Origin: Macrosoma leucophasiata
Lineage: Eukaryota; Arthropoda; Insecta; Lepidoptera; Hedylidae
Length of the DNA: 64,000 bases
Reading direction: 5' to 3'
NCBI GenBank assembly: GCA_036365455.1
Contig: JAWQUS010000002.1
Span: 7,316,001-7,380,000 of the forward strand
Of the stretch, positions 35,301 through 44,941 are shown piece after piece. Each line of letters begins with the position of its first letter. The stretch's first letter is position 1. A program made the position numbers and the translations under genes. The notes below the pieces were generated by a model, which did not search any database, had not been told where the DNA came from, and saw only the letters and a list, made by a program, of their open reading frames with translations.

Positions 35301-35409
35301 GGCCGGCTTAGCCGTTTCAAGGTGGTGGTGAACGGCGTTAAGGTTGGTATGTAAACCCCTGATGTTGCACATGTCCACAGTAAATGTGGGAGGGGCGTCC
35401 GCTGCGTTT
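32396..35409 (-). mobile_element. 5'-truncated LINE insertion, minus strand
   Basis: Poly-A tail seen as the T-run 32396-32419. The 5' boundary at 35409 cuts inside the coding frame. CTTCAT at 32390-32395 and 35410-35415 forms a short target duplication. Nested in the plus-strand LINE 31831-36790, and therefore younger. Confidence 0.92.
32469..35378 (-). CDS. LINE ORF2: endonuclease and reverse transcriptase, 969 codons
   Basis: Uninterrupted frame; in-frame codons continue upstream to the truncation at 35409, so the ATG at 35378 is internal and not the native start. Order of domains: AP-type endonuclease (LLFLTETQ, VILGDFNAHHTEW near residues 134-146, SSDHCLVRT), a basic linker, then reverse transcriptase with NYRPIAITSLLCKVMERV, VSLDIAKAFDRVWH, AGVPQGSVLSPTLFLL, the catalytic CYADDST, and a thumb with LEYCSHLWAGAP. 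It copies its RNA at a nicked chromosomal target. All catalytic motifs look intact. Frame preservation over 2.9 kb suggests a recent insertion. Jockey/CR1 group is likely. Confidence 0.93.
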   Translation of the reverse strand: MDMCNIRGLHTNLNAVHHHLETAKPALLFLTETQISSPLDTSYLTYPGYTLENTFVRRAGVCLYVREDVCCRRLDHFEDKDLSLLWARVDYGGSTRIYACVYRSYSGDGETARLFEHIQQVVDTVLVQYPSAELVILGDFNAHHTEWLSSRITDFAGRSAHDFALANGLSQVVTGFTRIPDVEGHTASLLDLLLTSHPANYQVVVEAPLGSSDHCLVRTKTSLSVRAPLRPSATRQVWHYRSADWDGLREFLTSYPWRQLCFSSEDPSTCADAVTDVIHQGMECYIPYSVVSIGGQYQPWFDKSCAVASSHKQEAYRTWTAAHACKDPNASGLKRALNAASRSTKRRMAKAKSKHIGRVGRRLMRHPPGSRAYWSLAKAIEGNFCRSSFPPLRKIDDSLAHTAKEKADLLGSLFASNSTLDDMGITAPTIPRCESSMPDVKFTQKNVRRALLSLDVKKSSGPDSVPAVVLRMCAPELTPVLTRLFSLSYDQRTVPSAWKTALVHPIPKKGDRSDPANYRPIAITSLLCKVMERVINTQLLQYLEDHQLISDRQYGFRHGRSAGDLLVYLTHHWSHALDKSGEALAVSLDIAKAFDRVWHRALLAKLPSYGLPERLCNWTASFLSERYIQVLVDGQRSDRLPINAGVPQGSVLSPTLFLLHINEILEQNSNFHCYADDSTGDAHYTSRANASRTLIEESRTRLVSEIEHSLERVSDWGRLNLVQFNPSKTQVCAFTAKKTPFIVAPQFQGIPLAVDKSIGILGVDISNEVQFGSHIECKTKLASKKLGVLNKARQYFTSGQLLQLYKAQVRPHLEYCSHLWAGAPKYQLGPLDSLQKRAVRIVNDPGLTDRLEHLSLRRDIGSLCVLYRLYNGECSAELFDMVPPSLFLHRTTRRREKFHPHRLDTWQCSTVRFSRSFLPRTCKLWNELPSEVFPRCYNMGFFKNGVKRVLQGWQRVGNSPGVANVHRRR

Positions 35410-36790
35410 CTTCATATTTAAACAATAGAAATATGTGTGTTGATGTAAATGGGACAAGATCTCCCGGGACTTCAATGGATATGGGGGTCCCACAGGGCTC
35501 TATTTTAGGGACATTTCTTTTCTTAGTCTATATTAATGACTTACCCTACATTATCAATGATGGCCAAGAGATGGTATTGTTTGCTGATTATACTTCTTTA
35601 GTGTTCAAAATTAAAAGACAGGAGGTAGATTTTGACTGTGTAAACAATACTCTCTCTAATATAGTACATTGGTTTAGCGCCAGTAACCTTTCGTTAAATA
35701 GCAGTAAGACAAAATGTATGAAATTTACTACTTCTAACGTAAAACAGGTTGAAACCAATGTTAAGATAAATGAGGAAGTATTGGAGATCGTAGAGTAACA
35801 CGGTATTTCTGGGCATTACCGTGGATGCTAAATTGCAATGGGGTCCCCATATTGCCAAATTAGCTAATAGACTTAGCTCGGCAGCATTTGCTGTGAAAAA
35901 GATTAGACTATTAACAGACGTCGTGACGGCTCATCTTGTTTATTTTAGTTATTTTCACAGTATAATGTTCTATGGCATTTTGCTATGGGGAAATTCCGCC
36001 GACGTCAACACTGTTTTTGTACTGCAAAAGAGAGCTGTCCGGGCTATCTACGGGTTGAGTCCGAGAGTATCTCTTAGAGATAAATTTAAAGAAATAAATA
36101 TTCTGACTGTAGCTTCGCAATACATTTATGAAAATGTATTATATGTCCGTAAAAACATTAATGAGTTTCCTACAATAGGTAACAATCACAGTATAAATAC
36201 TAGGAACAAATACAAGTTGTCCATGCATGCAACGCGGCTGAATAGGGTCAGTAATTCTTTTAGAGGTCAATGTATACGGTTCTTTAATCAAATCCCCAAA
36301 AACGTTCAAAGTCTATCGATCAATAAATTTAAGAAAGTAATGAAAGAACGTTTATATAAATGTAATTACTATAAGACCAGTGATTATCTTAATGATAATA
36401 CGTCTTGGACGTTGACATTATTTGATTTTTCACGATAATCTGTACTAGATTTAAGCTCTCATTTAAAAGAGCTCTTACTGAGTTTGTTGGGTAGCGGAGT
36501 TCTTCTCAGTAGTGACTGCACTTGGAACTCTGCTAAGTGAATAACATTGATCTTGACGAATAAGTTTTTCTTTTTCTTCATTTATTATCATTGAAGGAAT
36601 TGAAAAATTTTATGATTATTATGTTTTAACCAAATAGTTTAAATTTTAATTTTTAATTTACTATTAATATATGATTTTGCTTTTACTATATGTAATGGTT
36701 ATTCGCTCTAGGTAGTTTATGATTTATTGACGTTTTGAAAGTATCTGTAAAGATCTATTCGAAATAAAAATATTTTCTATTTCTATTTCT

Positions 36791-37139
36791 ATTGAAAAAA
36801 GAAATATCAGGGGATGTTATTAGATCGATACCGAACACAAATATGTGATTAGAAATTTTTTTGTCTGTCTGTCTGTTTGTTCAAGCATCACATAAAAACT
36901 ACCGGTCCGATTACTATGAAACTTGTATGATTATACTTTAGCCTTTGGCGCACAACGGTTTTTACTAATATATTGTATTAAGTTTCACTTAAAAATGTTT
37001 GTTTCATGTAAATCGGTTCACAAATAAAAGAGTTATGTCAATTTAAAGAATCGTATCGAATATTTTAAAGGTATTCTGTATCTTAGTTCTATCACTTAGG
37101 GAGTTTAGTACCTAATAGGGAAAAACGGACCCTACGAAT
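36791..37139. other. Spacer with retroposon-like scrap
   Basis: 36860-37045 has TTGTCTGTCTGTCTGTTTG and GTAAATCGGTTCACAAATAA, typical of decayed retroposon 3' ends; no gene. Confidence 0.5.
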
Positions 37140-37755
37140 AACTAATCCTCCGCTGTCTGTCTCTCTGTCCATCTGTCTGTCTGTTTGGCGGGGCTAATCT
37201 TGGGAACGGCTTGACCGATTTTGACGGGACTTTCACTGGCAGATAGCTGGTGTGATAAGGAGTAACTTAGGCTACTTTTGTCTCCATACATCCATCCATA
37301 CATACATACCTACATACAAATAAGTAGAATTGGAGTGTCTTCGACTTTGACGGGACTTTCACTGGCAGATAGCTGATGTGATAAGGAGTAACTTAGGCTA
37401 CTTTTATCTAAATACAACCACACATAGATACATACCTACATACAAATAAACAGAATTTGAGTGTCTCCGATTTTGACGGGACTTTCACTGGCAGATGGCT
37501 GATGTAATAAGGAATAACTTGAGCTACTTTTATCTCCATACAACCATACAACCATACATACATACATAACTACATACAAATACATAGAATTTGAGTGTCT
37601 CCGATTTTGACGGGACTTTCACTGGTAGAAGCTGATGTAATAAGGAGTAAATTACGCTACTTTTATACTAGGTGCGCCCACGACTTTGTCCGGTTAGATA
37701 CTTAACAATCATACTTTTTCTCACGTAGACGAAGTCGCGGGCACAACTAGTCTAA
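37140..37755 (+). repeat. Repeat G with four tandem units
   Basis: GACGGGAC recurs at 37223, 37349, 37475 and 37609, spacings 126, 126 and 134 bp. It ends in the same palindrome (GTGCGCCCACGACTTTGTCC / GTCGCGGGCACAACTAGT) as the 9.6-kb copy. Confidence 0.8.
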
Positions 37756-38457
37756 ACTAATATTATAAAGAGGTAATATTTTTTTGTTTGTTTGTTTGTT
37801 TGTTTTGAATAGGCTCAATAACTACTGGACCGATTTAAAAAATTCTTTCACTATTTGAAAGCTACATTATCAACGGGTAACATAGGCTATATTTTATATT
37901 GGAAAAAATTGGGTTCCGTAAGATATTTGGGTTTTTCAGACACAAGGTGTAAAAAACAACCAGAAAAGTTACTTATTTTGGGTACGCTGCCTAAACTATA
38001 AAAGATATCGTCACTATTCGAAAGCTACATTATCCACGGGTAACATAGGCTATATTTTATTTTGGAAAAAATAGGGTTCCGTAAGATATTTGGGTTTTTT
38101 AGACACAAGGTGTAAAAATCAACCAGAAAAGTTACTTTTTTTTAATGTAATAAAAGTGGCAAACAAGCATGCAGTTCACATTGATGTTAAGTGATGACTG
38201 CAGCCTATAGACAACTACAATGACCAGAGGTCAAAATGCAGATGCGCTGCCACTCCTGAGACATTAGGTGTTATGCCTCTGTGCCGGAAATTATAGGGCG
38301 ATTATTATTATTTACTTATTTTGCGTACGCTGCCTAAACTATAAAAGATATCGAGGAAGACTTTAGGCTATATCTATGTATAATCATCACGCTAAGATGA
38401 ATAGGAGAGGGTAGGCAACATTGCACCGCGCGAAGCCGGGGCGGGCCGCTAGTATTA
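37756..38457 (-). repeat. Repeat F-ended element with ~170-bp tandem units
   Basis: In sense it starts ACTAGCGGCCCGCCCCGGCT at 38456. The interior repeats GAAAGCTACATTAT, GGGTAACATAGGCTATATTT and ACCAGAAAAGTTACTT about every 165-175 bp, with the third unit interrupted by a SINE-A (38135-38300). It shares only the GC-rich terminus with 7236-7426. Confidence 0.68.
38135..38300 (-). repeat. SINE-A inserted in tandem repeat
   Basis: From TTTTTTTAATGTAATAAAAG to GTGCCGGAAATTATAGGGC. TTACTT(A/T)TTT sequences on both sides hint at a duplicated target. Confidence 0.72.
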
Positions 38458-38615
38458 TATAATTTAATATTACCTAAGTAGCCAAATTTGAAAGAATCAT
38501 AATTGCATAATTATAGTAACTAATTAGGTACTATTATTGTGAAATAAAATGTCAATATAATCATTTCACAAAACATTGTCACACATTACCCTTCTTAGAT
38601 GAGGTAATATGGTAG

Positions 38616-38950
38616 TCACGGAATAGATAAATAAGGATGGAAAGGACTTTGCTTCAATTTAGTATTAGAAGTATTATAACAATAAATTTTTATATTTTGA
38701 CTTATTAATTTGTGACTTACCGATCAAAAGATATACCTCCTCGCTTTATACTTGAGGTCCGACATTTCTTATTACATGTTAAAATTGGCACTACATGGTA
38801 TTTTACCAAGAGATGCGTCGTTCGAAGCAGTCTACACGACACTACGAGCGGCGAACGTATGGTTCTGCCGAACTGTGTGTGTTCACGCATAGTTGTCGCG
38901 CGCTTGCCCCGCCCACATTACCATTCCATCCTTATTTATCTATTCCGTGA
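38616..38950. mobile_element. TIR MITE, 335 bp, 6-bp duplication
   Basis: TCACGGAATAGATAAATAAG at the left is matched exactly in reverse complement at the right end (CTTATTTATCTATTCCGTGA). The arms extend to about 27 bp. TGGTAG flanks it on both sides (38610-38615 and 38951-38956). It equals the element at 18757-19392 minus about 350 internal bp, i.e. an internal-deletion derivative. Confidence 0.88.
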
Positions 38951-39327
38951 TGGTAGTAGTAGCAGGTAAGGTAGTAGGTCCTGTTTTTGAGTTGCAGTGT
39001 TGAGGTGTTTCTGGACCTCCGGACCACTCAAAGAAAAAAATAATCCTAGGTTCACTTTTTTGTCCCCCCGTCTGTCCTTCTGTCCGGATATCAAGACCAG
39101 ACTCATTTTTCGGGTATGCGTAAAGGTATCCTAGATCCTATTGAAATTAGCGGTCCGACTTCTAAATATTACAAATTAGGTGCCTACTTTAAAAAGGGTC
39201 AGGTGCATAAGAGCATCACTCTTTGGGATTAAATCTATGTAGGTACTGATGGTAGAGCTCTAGTGACGGAGCTCGGTATGGAATGGAAGTACCTACCAAG
39301 AGATAATTCTCCTTAAATTCCTCCAAG

Positions 39328-39650
39328 GACAGGATGCGTGTACGCAATAGAGCAACACGGGCCACCGGCCGCGGCGGACTGGTGGGGAGTAGCCATTATC
39401 GTTTATTACCGATGCAAAACAGTCTGTCATTTTTTGCGGGGGGAAATGCGTGCGACACACTCGCACACTATAAAAATCGTCTATTACTACGAAACTCACC
39501 GCTTGCCTTTAACAAAATACAGAAACAATTTCACGCACACATCTAAACATCTAGGCGACAAGTATAGGCCCATTTGGGCTTGTACTTTGACAAGAGGGAA
39601 AGTCTGCATATGCCTACTCCCCGGTGTTGCTCTATGGTGTACGCAATCGG
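39328..39650. repeat. Imperfect inverted-repeat element
   Basis: TACGCAATAGAGCAACACGG on the left and CGGTGTTGCTCTATGGTGTA on the right are inverted copies; the inversion resumes at GGGGAGTAGCC / GCCTACTCCCC after about 24 extra bases on the left. Interior frames on both strands are open but show no domain. Confidence 0.5.
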
Positions 39651-40480
39651 TCACGCGGCTACTTGCAAGTAATTTAAATAACGATGCGAGCGAATTGTGA
39701 GAAATAAAATCGATATTGCTAAAAATACCATAAGCCAACACATGAGAAAATGATATACGAAGCATTAGGTGCACCTAAGAACAGTGTATCTTATAAAAAT
39801 GGTTTCACTTCTATCTACCACGTCTGAATTACACACAAACATGTTTATTATTTTAATGACTCACCAACTGTGTGACAACAAAAACAACCATATAAATAAT
39901 AATTTAACAAATTATGATATTTCGTGTCTTGTTGTATATTTTCGACTACCTATATTTCTGAAAATGCGTATTAAATCAAACGTGATGCTGGCACATATGC
40001 CTTTTGGCAATTGCCATATTATGGAAAAAAAAAAGTTTGTTGTCAACTTCAAAGTGACATCTGACATCTAGCTAGTGACAGTTTTACCCGTTCGCTTTTG
40101 CATATTGCCAGTGTCAAGTAAAACGATAGTTCGTATTCGTAATAAACAACATAAAAGTCAGAGTCAGTCAGTCAATTAATCAGTCCGTCAGTCAGAGTCA
40201 CAGTCATTAATTCGAGTAAAGCGATGGCTACTTTACCAGAACATTTACAATGAAGTTTTGGAGGCAACCCGAAAGAACATGTTTTCGCACTGTTATTCTA
40301 TTTCACTATACACGAGCACTGTAATAAGCCTATATCAAACAAAATGCCACCAACTCTATTTAATATAACTCAAAAATACACCAAGAAAATGAAATAAAAT
40401 AAGAGCACCACACGCCTCTGTCAAGCTTCCCGCCAAAACTCATCTTTACCCGTTTAAAGGTTCCAGTGGTCGGTCGTAGG
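39651..40480. other. Intergenic, no gene seen
   Basis: A (GTCAGTCAGTC) patch lies at 40160-40205. No supported gene. Confidence 0.5.
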
Positions 40481-40536
40481 GATGAACTTATCGGAAAGTG
40501 GCATCGATCGATGTAATATCGATATATTAGAAAATA

Positions 40537-40634
40537 CATCGATGTTTTCCATATATCGATGTTTTCCATATATCGATGTTTTCCATATATCGATGTTTTC
40601 CATATATCGATGTTTTCCATATATCGATGTTTTC
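40537..40634. repeat. 17-bp minisatellite, about six units
   Basis: ATATCGATGTTTTCCAT repeats nearly perfectly. It lies just inside GTAGGGATGAACTTATCGG (40477), which is roughly mirrored by CGATTATCGCCCACCCCTA ending at 42035. That pairing suggests an old hAT-like element spanning 40.48-42.04 kb, unproven. Confidence 0.85.
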
Positions 40635-40712
40635 ATAATTAGAATATTATATTTTTATATGTGGTTTAAAAATGAAAAAACAGGCAATTAAAAAAAAAAG
40701 GCTTTATTGCAT

Positions 40713-40862
40713 TAAGGTTCGGTTGCACCAAAATATTTTGTTAAAGTTATTTTTTTTATAAAAAAAGTAAAATAAAAAAACTACTTTAACTTTGTTAAAC
40801 GTAGAGAAGGATCTACAATTTTACATTTACAGTAACTTTATATAACTTGGTGCACCAAAACA
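40713..40862. mobile_element. Fold-back MITE, related to 11996-12151
   Basis: TTCGGTTGCACCAAAATATT pairs with TATAACTTGGTGCACCAAAA at the other end, with TTAAAGTTA / TAACTTTA and an internal GAGAAGGAT shared with the 12-kb copy. Confidence 0.65.
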
Positions 40863-40940
40863 AATGTTTTGGACCACCATTAATAGAGAATAAACTTAAA
40901 TAAAGAGAACATGAACCAGAGACCAGAAGGAGTGCTTTTT

Positions 40941-41757
40941 AGAATTCCGTAGTAAACAAGGAACCCTTATAGTTTCGCCATGTCCGTCTGTCTGTCTGTC
41001 TGTCTGTCTGTATGTCCGTCCTCGGTTTAGCGCAAAAACTTTTGAATTTGGCAACTTAATCACGCGTACAAAGTGGTAGAATAAAAATATGTTTTTTTTT
41101 TTTTAGGATACTTGTAACGCGTGGATAATTTTTGTATAGTATAGGATATCGTTGGATAGGTCTTTCAAAAATGTTCGAGGTGTGGAAACATCATTTTCTG
41201 ATTCACTTAACTGTTCGTGACTTATTAAGCTTTAAATAGTCAATTTTCGTTAGATTTAAGTGTCCCTCCCCGCCCCCCCTACCGACTAAACGGTTGTTGT
41301 TAGAAATGCAAACGTTACGGCAATAATAAAAATTAAATTAATAAGAAAACTATCACACTTAAGTTGGCTTTACAAGTTTGTCGAATATTTCGAACAACTC
41401 CATAGAAATTACGCAACAAATGGCGCCAGGCGTCATTTACATCGCGCTCTATTGTTTTTGTTTCGAAATTATACATATTTAGTTCATAAGCACTAACAAA
41501 GGCGTTAAAGTTAGAAGCTCACTTCGTTTTTCGAAATTTTACTCGCTTGTTTATTGTAAATTCAAGTAAATATATTGCGTAAAAGCGTTAATTCTGTCGC
41601 TTAGTTGAGGAGGTAGTGTCTGTTGGTATTAGAAGCGGAATAGCGGATACTTATGTCCGCAAATTCGATTCGCATTTGACTGATGTAAAACCTAATAAAT
41701 AACGACGAAACCCTACACTGTGCGTGGCCCGACACATACTTGGCCGGTTTTTACACA
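40941..41757 (-). repeat. Repeat J, uninterrupted copy
   Basis: Reverse of the copy at 2478-3470: AATTCCGTAGTAAACAAGGA at the left and CACATACTTGGCCGGTTTTT at the right. About 815 bp with no open frame recognised. Confidence 0.72.
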
Positions 41758-41829
41758 ACATTTATTCAAGACTATAGACAGAGTGTTTCAATCACATTAA
41801 GCCGCATACATAAAATAAATTTTATCAAA

Positions 41830-41905
41830 ATCGGTCAAACCTTAGTGGTAAAGCGGCTGAACTGGTTATCCTTAGGTCGCAGGTTTGATTCCTGCCCGAA
41901 GTCAA
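41830..41905 (+). repeat. tRNA-like head of a decayed SINE
   Basis: CCTTAGTGGTAAAGCGGCTG resembles an A box and GCAGGTTTGATTCCTGC forms a perfect 5-bp T-stem with a 7-nt loop (B box). The acceptor stem does not pair and the anticodon stem is poor, so I do not call a tRNA gene. Confidence 0.6.
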
Positions 41906-41909
41906 ATTT

Positions 41910-42686
41910 TTCTTTCCATTTTTTCTATAATTTCCAAAAATACATCGGTTCGATTCGATGTATCGATAATATACATAGAGTGTTTATAAAACATCGATGT
42001 ATATCGCCGATCGCCGATTATCGCCCACCCCTAACCCCTAGTTGGTCGCTCAGATAATTATTTTTCTGCAATAAAATGTAAAACTTATTATACCTAGTGA
42101 GAACTTTATTGTGCTAATAAGTAAATTAGTGTTAATCGAAGGTAAATTCATACAGAGTACACGTACTTATGATTTATATGCATAGTTGCAATGCACCAAT
42201 GCAAACATAGACCATGAAAATACGTGTATTATCTCTATAGAACTTGTATTTTTTTGTAATCCTTGTTACAATAATAAATAACTAACTTAATTTTTATCAC
42301 ATTTACATAAGACGAAAACCAAGTGATTCCATTACTGTATTCAGAACTAGCAAAAGTTATTTAGTGCATGTGGAACAGGTACCTACCTAATCGTAATTTA
42401 ATATCGCCTTATTATGCTGTTTTATACATAGGTAGGTAAACTACATTATTTACTTTTGAAAATTGATGTATGTTGAATAATATCATTAGCTTGCATCTTA
42501 TTTTGACCAAAAGTATTGTCAGCTGTCTCGAGTCTATAGAATGTGTACTGAACTGTACTGATTATAGATAACAACTTTTGTTATGATAATAATACAGACG
42601 GGACTGATGGAATTTTAAATTAAAGTGATATTAATCTTCTGTATTCATCATATTGTTAAGCTAAATTCGAATTATCATGAACATTG
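41910..42686. other. Upstream region of the isomerase gene
   Basis: Apart from the ATCGAT-rich patch at 41945-42020, nothing recognised; probably includes the promoter of the gene at 42727. Confidence 0.5.
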
Positions 42687-42693
42687 TCAGTTT
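42687..42693 (+). promoter_or_regulatory. Candidate initiator (TCAGTTT)
   Basis: The first five bases match the arthropod TCAGT initiator, 40 nt before the isomerase ATG. There is no TATA box at the right distance. It is a position-based guess only. Confidence 0.25.
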
Positions 42694-42726
42694 ACATGCA
42701 CATTAACTCCACTTCCTGCGTCGAAG

Positions 42727-42846
42727 ATGCTCGCGCGACGGTTTACGAGGTCACTATGGAATGCTGTACGTGTAGAAAAGAAGTTTCTAGCAACAGAACC
42801 AACCAAGCCACAGCTGGAAGATTCCGATGGTCTTGATTCTATGCAG
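42727..42846 (+). CDS. Idi: Isopentenyl-diphosphate isomerase, exon 1
   Basis: Residues 1-40 of a 251-aa protein: MLARRFTRSLWNAVRV is basic and amphipathic, as in a mitochondrial (or peroxisomal/mitochondrial) presequence, followed by an acidic linker. The ATG at 42727 was preferred over the in-frame ATG at 42625 because the upstream residues look untranslated and would spoil the presequence. The donor is CAG|GTAATT, phase 0. The enzyme interconverts isopentenyl and dimethylallyl diphosphate in the mevalonate pathway; in Lepidoptera it is of interest for juvenile-hormone homologue precursors. Confidence 0.9.
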
Positions 42847-42940
42847 GTAATTAATACAAAATAATATCAACTGGTATTCATATACAGATAGAGATTTCTA
42901 ATGAGAATGTTTTTTCAAATTTATATTAATTTTTCCATAG

Positions 42941-43126
42941 GCTGAAGCTTTAGATAAAGATATATGTATATTAGTGGATGAGAAAGACAACTTCCTGGGC
43001 ACGGCTACAAAGAGAGAGTGCCACAGAGTGGCAGCCGATGGCAGTGTGTTGCTACATCGTGCCTTTAGTGTGTTCCTTTTTAACAAACGTGGAGATTTAT
43101 TGCTGCAGCGGAGGAGTAATCAAAAA
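42941..43126 (+). CDS. Idi: Isopentenyl-diphosphate isomerase, exon 2
   Basis: Residues 41-102. Begins AEALDKDICILVDEKDNFLG, the opening strand of type I isomerases, then LLHRAFSVFLFNKRGDLLLQ with the metal-binding His in LHRAFSVF and the substrate-binding Arg region QRRS. Acceptor TTTTTCCATAG, donor AAAA|GTAATG; phase 0 at both ends. Intron 1 is 94 bp. Confidence 0.96.
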
Positions 43127-43512
43127 GTAATGTATCCATTGTACCAAATACTATGTTCATTTTAATGTATATGTTTCTGCTTGTTTAGAATGAAACTGTT
43201 GAATTTTACTAAAATTATCATGAAGTCTTGATGGTAACAGGTTTAATATATATTATCTTAAAACTTACTATTGTCCCATAAGGTGTATGTGAAGAGCAAA
43301 AGCATAATGTATTTAAACATTTAGAACTATTCCTAGTCTCCACATAATGTTGTGTGGGGTGTAACGGGTGTTATTTTCTATCACAATATTAAGCTGTTGA
43401 TGGGTATTTGTGTATGTGTTTATATGCAAATATTTATATGCCATGGACGTTCACATTATCTTTATTCTATTTTAATTTTAATTCTTTTTAATAATAAATA
43501 AAAGGTTTTGAC

Positions 43513-43805
43513 ATGCTGAGTTTGTTGGGTAGCAGAGTTCTTCTCAGTAGTGCCTGCACTTGGATCTCTGCTACGTTGAATGACTATGATTATGATGAAC
43601 AGATTTTTCTTTTTCTTCTGTGTGAAGGAATTGAAAAATTTTATGATTTACGTATTGGTTAAATTTTATTATTATATTGGTATTCATTATATTAATACCT
43701 ATTGGATTATTATTATAAGTCATTCACTCTAGGTACCTTATAACGCGACAATGCAAAAGTGCCTTGTAGACCAATTTAAAATAAATGATTTGAATTTTAA
43801 ATACA
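43513..43805 (+). repeat. LINE 3' UTR copy in isomerase intron 2
   Basis: TGAGTTTGTTGGGTAGCAGA, CTGCACTTGGATCTCTGC and GAATTGAAAAATTTTATGAT match the 3' untranslated end of the plus-strand LINE at 36475-36780. A heavily 5'-truncated insertion of the same family. Confidence 0.8.
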
Positions 43806-44031
43806 CTATAGATTACACGTAAAAAGTAAAATATTAACTGTTTCTGCCCTGGTAAAAAAAAACCGTAGCAAAATCTTTTAGAGATAGGCGGGCAGTCCTC
43901 CTGTCTCTAAAAGAATGCCAAGTGACATTTGATTAAGATGGTTTAGGAATTGTCAAGGTCTCCTGAAAAGGTGTTCTAAGATCTCTATAAAGGCAAGATC
44001 TTCTATTCTCGGGTCAGAGACTAGAGATAAG

Positions 44032-44226
44032 GCTGCTCGCCCACGTCAGACAATCGGTGACCGATTTTTTACCGATTTTTTGTAGGAGAAAAATAAAACG
44101 TACTGATAGCAATAGTGCAACGCACACATCCTACAAAAAGTCGTTCATTTTACTATGACTAACAGTACGTTCTATTTTTCTCTTACAAAAAATCGGTCAC
44201 CGATTGTCTGACGTGGGAGAGCAGCG
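44032..44226. mobile_element. TIR MITE inside a SINE-C
   Basis: GCTGCTCGCCCACGTCAGAC at the left matches the inverse of GTCTGACGTGGGAGAGCAGC at the right; pairing continues through CAATCGGTGACCGATTTTT and AAATAAAACGTACTG, giving arms of about 80 bp. The host SINE-C is broken by it between AGACTAGAGATAA and GTTTATCTCTGG. Confidence 0.82.
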
Positions 44227-44239
44227 TAAAGTTGTAAAA

Positions 44240-44405
44240 TCGTTTATCTCTGGTTCTATTGGGATTTGTCTATTTTCTGAAAGTTTTCACCACCTCGGAG
44301 TTTGGTAATGTGCCCGGAGATATGAACAGGCTCGCCACATGTTACATGGGCCAAAACACGATCTTGGGTAGTTCCATGTATGCATGAATGCAACCTTTGA
44401 TTTAC
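44240..44405 (+). repeat. SINE-C, interrupted copy
   Basis: Continues after the MITE from TTTATCTCTGGTTCTATTGG to CATGTATGCATGAATGCAAC; its head lies at about 44005-44030. Confidence 0.65.
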
Positions 44406-44500
44406 CGTGAATCTACTTTTTTTTTTTCAATTACGCGTCAATATCGCACCAGTCATTTAGGGATAAGTTTTCCGAATAATTCACGTGATAATTTTTCCAG

Positions 44501-44629
44501 GTTACCTATCCCGATTATTACACCAATGCATGTTGCAGTCACCCATTGTACATAGATGATAAACCAGAAGACATCATAACCGCAGCAAGGCGTAGATTAA
44601 ACCATGAACTCGGCATTCCTTTGGATCAG
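44501..44629 (+). CDS. Idi: Isopentenyl-diphosphate isomerase, exon 3
   Basis: Residues 103-145: [16 protein letters not shown] contains the catalytic cysteine (Cys-114, the one before SHP) and metal-binding His-116. [12 protein letters not shown] is the Nudix-like helix. Acceptor ATTTTTCCAG, donor CAG|GTTATA, phase 0. Confidence 0.97.
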
Positions 44630-44941
44630 GTTATACTCTTATTAAATCACTAACATAAGATTGAGGCCGCATTATAGTTTTTTCCCGCGAACCCTCTCGA
44701 AATTTTTTCAAATTAGCCACGGGCATAAACGTGCACATTTAGTTTTCTTGACTCCCTACTTCCACGCGGCTAAAAACCGAAGCGGTTCAGCCGCAGTACC
44801 GCCTCAACCTTGACTTTATTATAATAAGTTATTATCGTGATCCTGGTATACATACATCTACTGTATGTGCACAGCATATAGAATTTAGTTGTGAAATCTC
44901 CTGAGCTATTTATAAGAGGCGACTAAAAGCAAGCCAAGGAG

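Larger units (their letters stand above)
31831..36790 (+). pseudogene. Plus-strand LINE RT, split and mutated
   Basis: The left half (31850-32395) has NIRPISVLPVLSKIFEKLI and DLSKAFDCVQHETL; the right half (35416-36438) has MGVPQGSILGTFLFLVYIND, the palm motif LFADYTS, and the C-terminal ILLWGNSADVNTVFVLQKRA. The younger LINE 32396-35409 sits between them; splicing across it restores MTSYLNNR at the joint. The catalytic FADD is FADY, a lost aspartate. A stop and frameshift lie near 35795. The 3' untranslated end has AAATAAAAATATTTTCTATT. It is 5'-truncated at about 31850. CR1/Jockey group is likely. Confidence 0.9.

Noticed and set aside
39496..39774. Minus-strand exon ending at a GTGAGT donor
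   Set aside because: The donor is good, but the frame lies inside an imperfect inverted-repeat element and shows no recognisable protein.
40537..40634. CRISPR array
   Set aside because: 17-bp units are contiguous with no spacers, and the sequence is animal nuclear DNA; it is a minisatellite.
41830..41905. tRNA gene
   Set aside because: Good A and B boxes and T-arm, but the acceptor stem does not pair and the anticodon stem is weak; a SINE head fits better.
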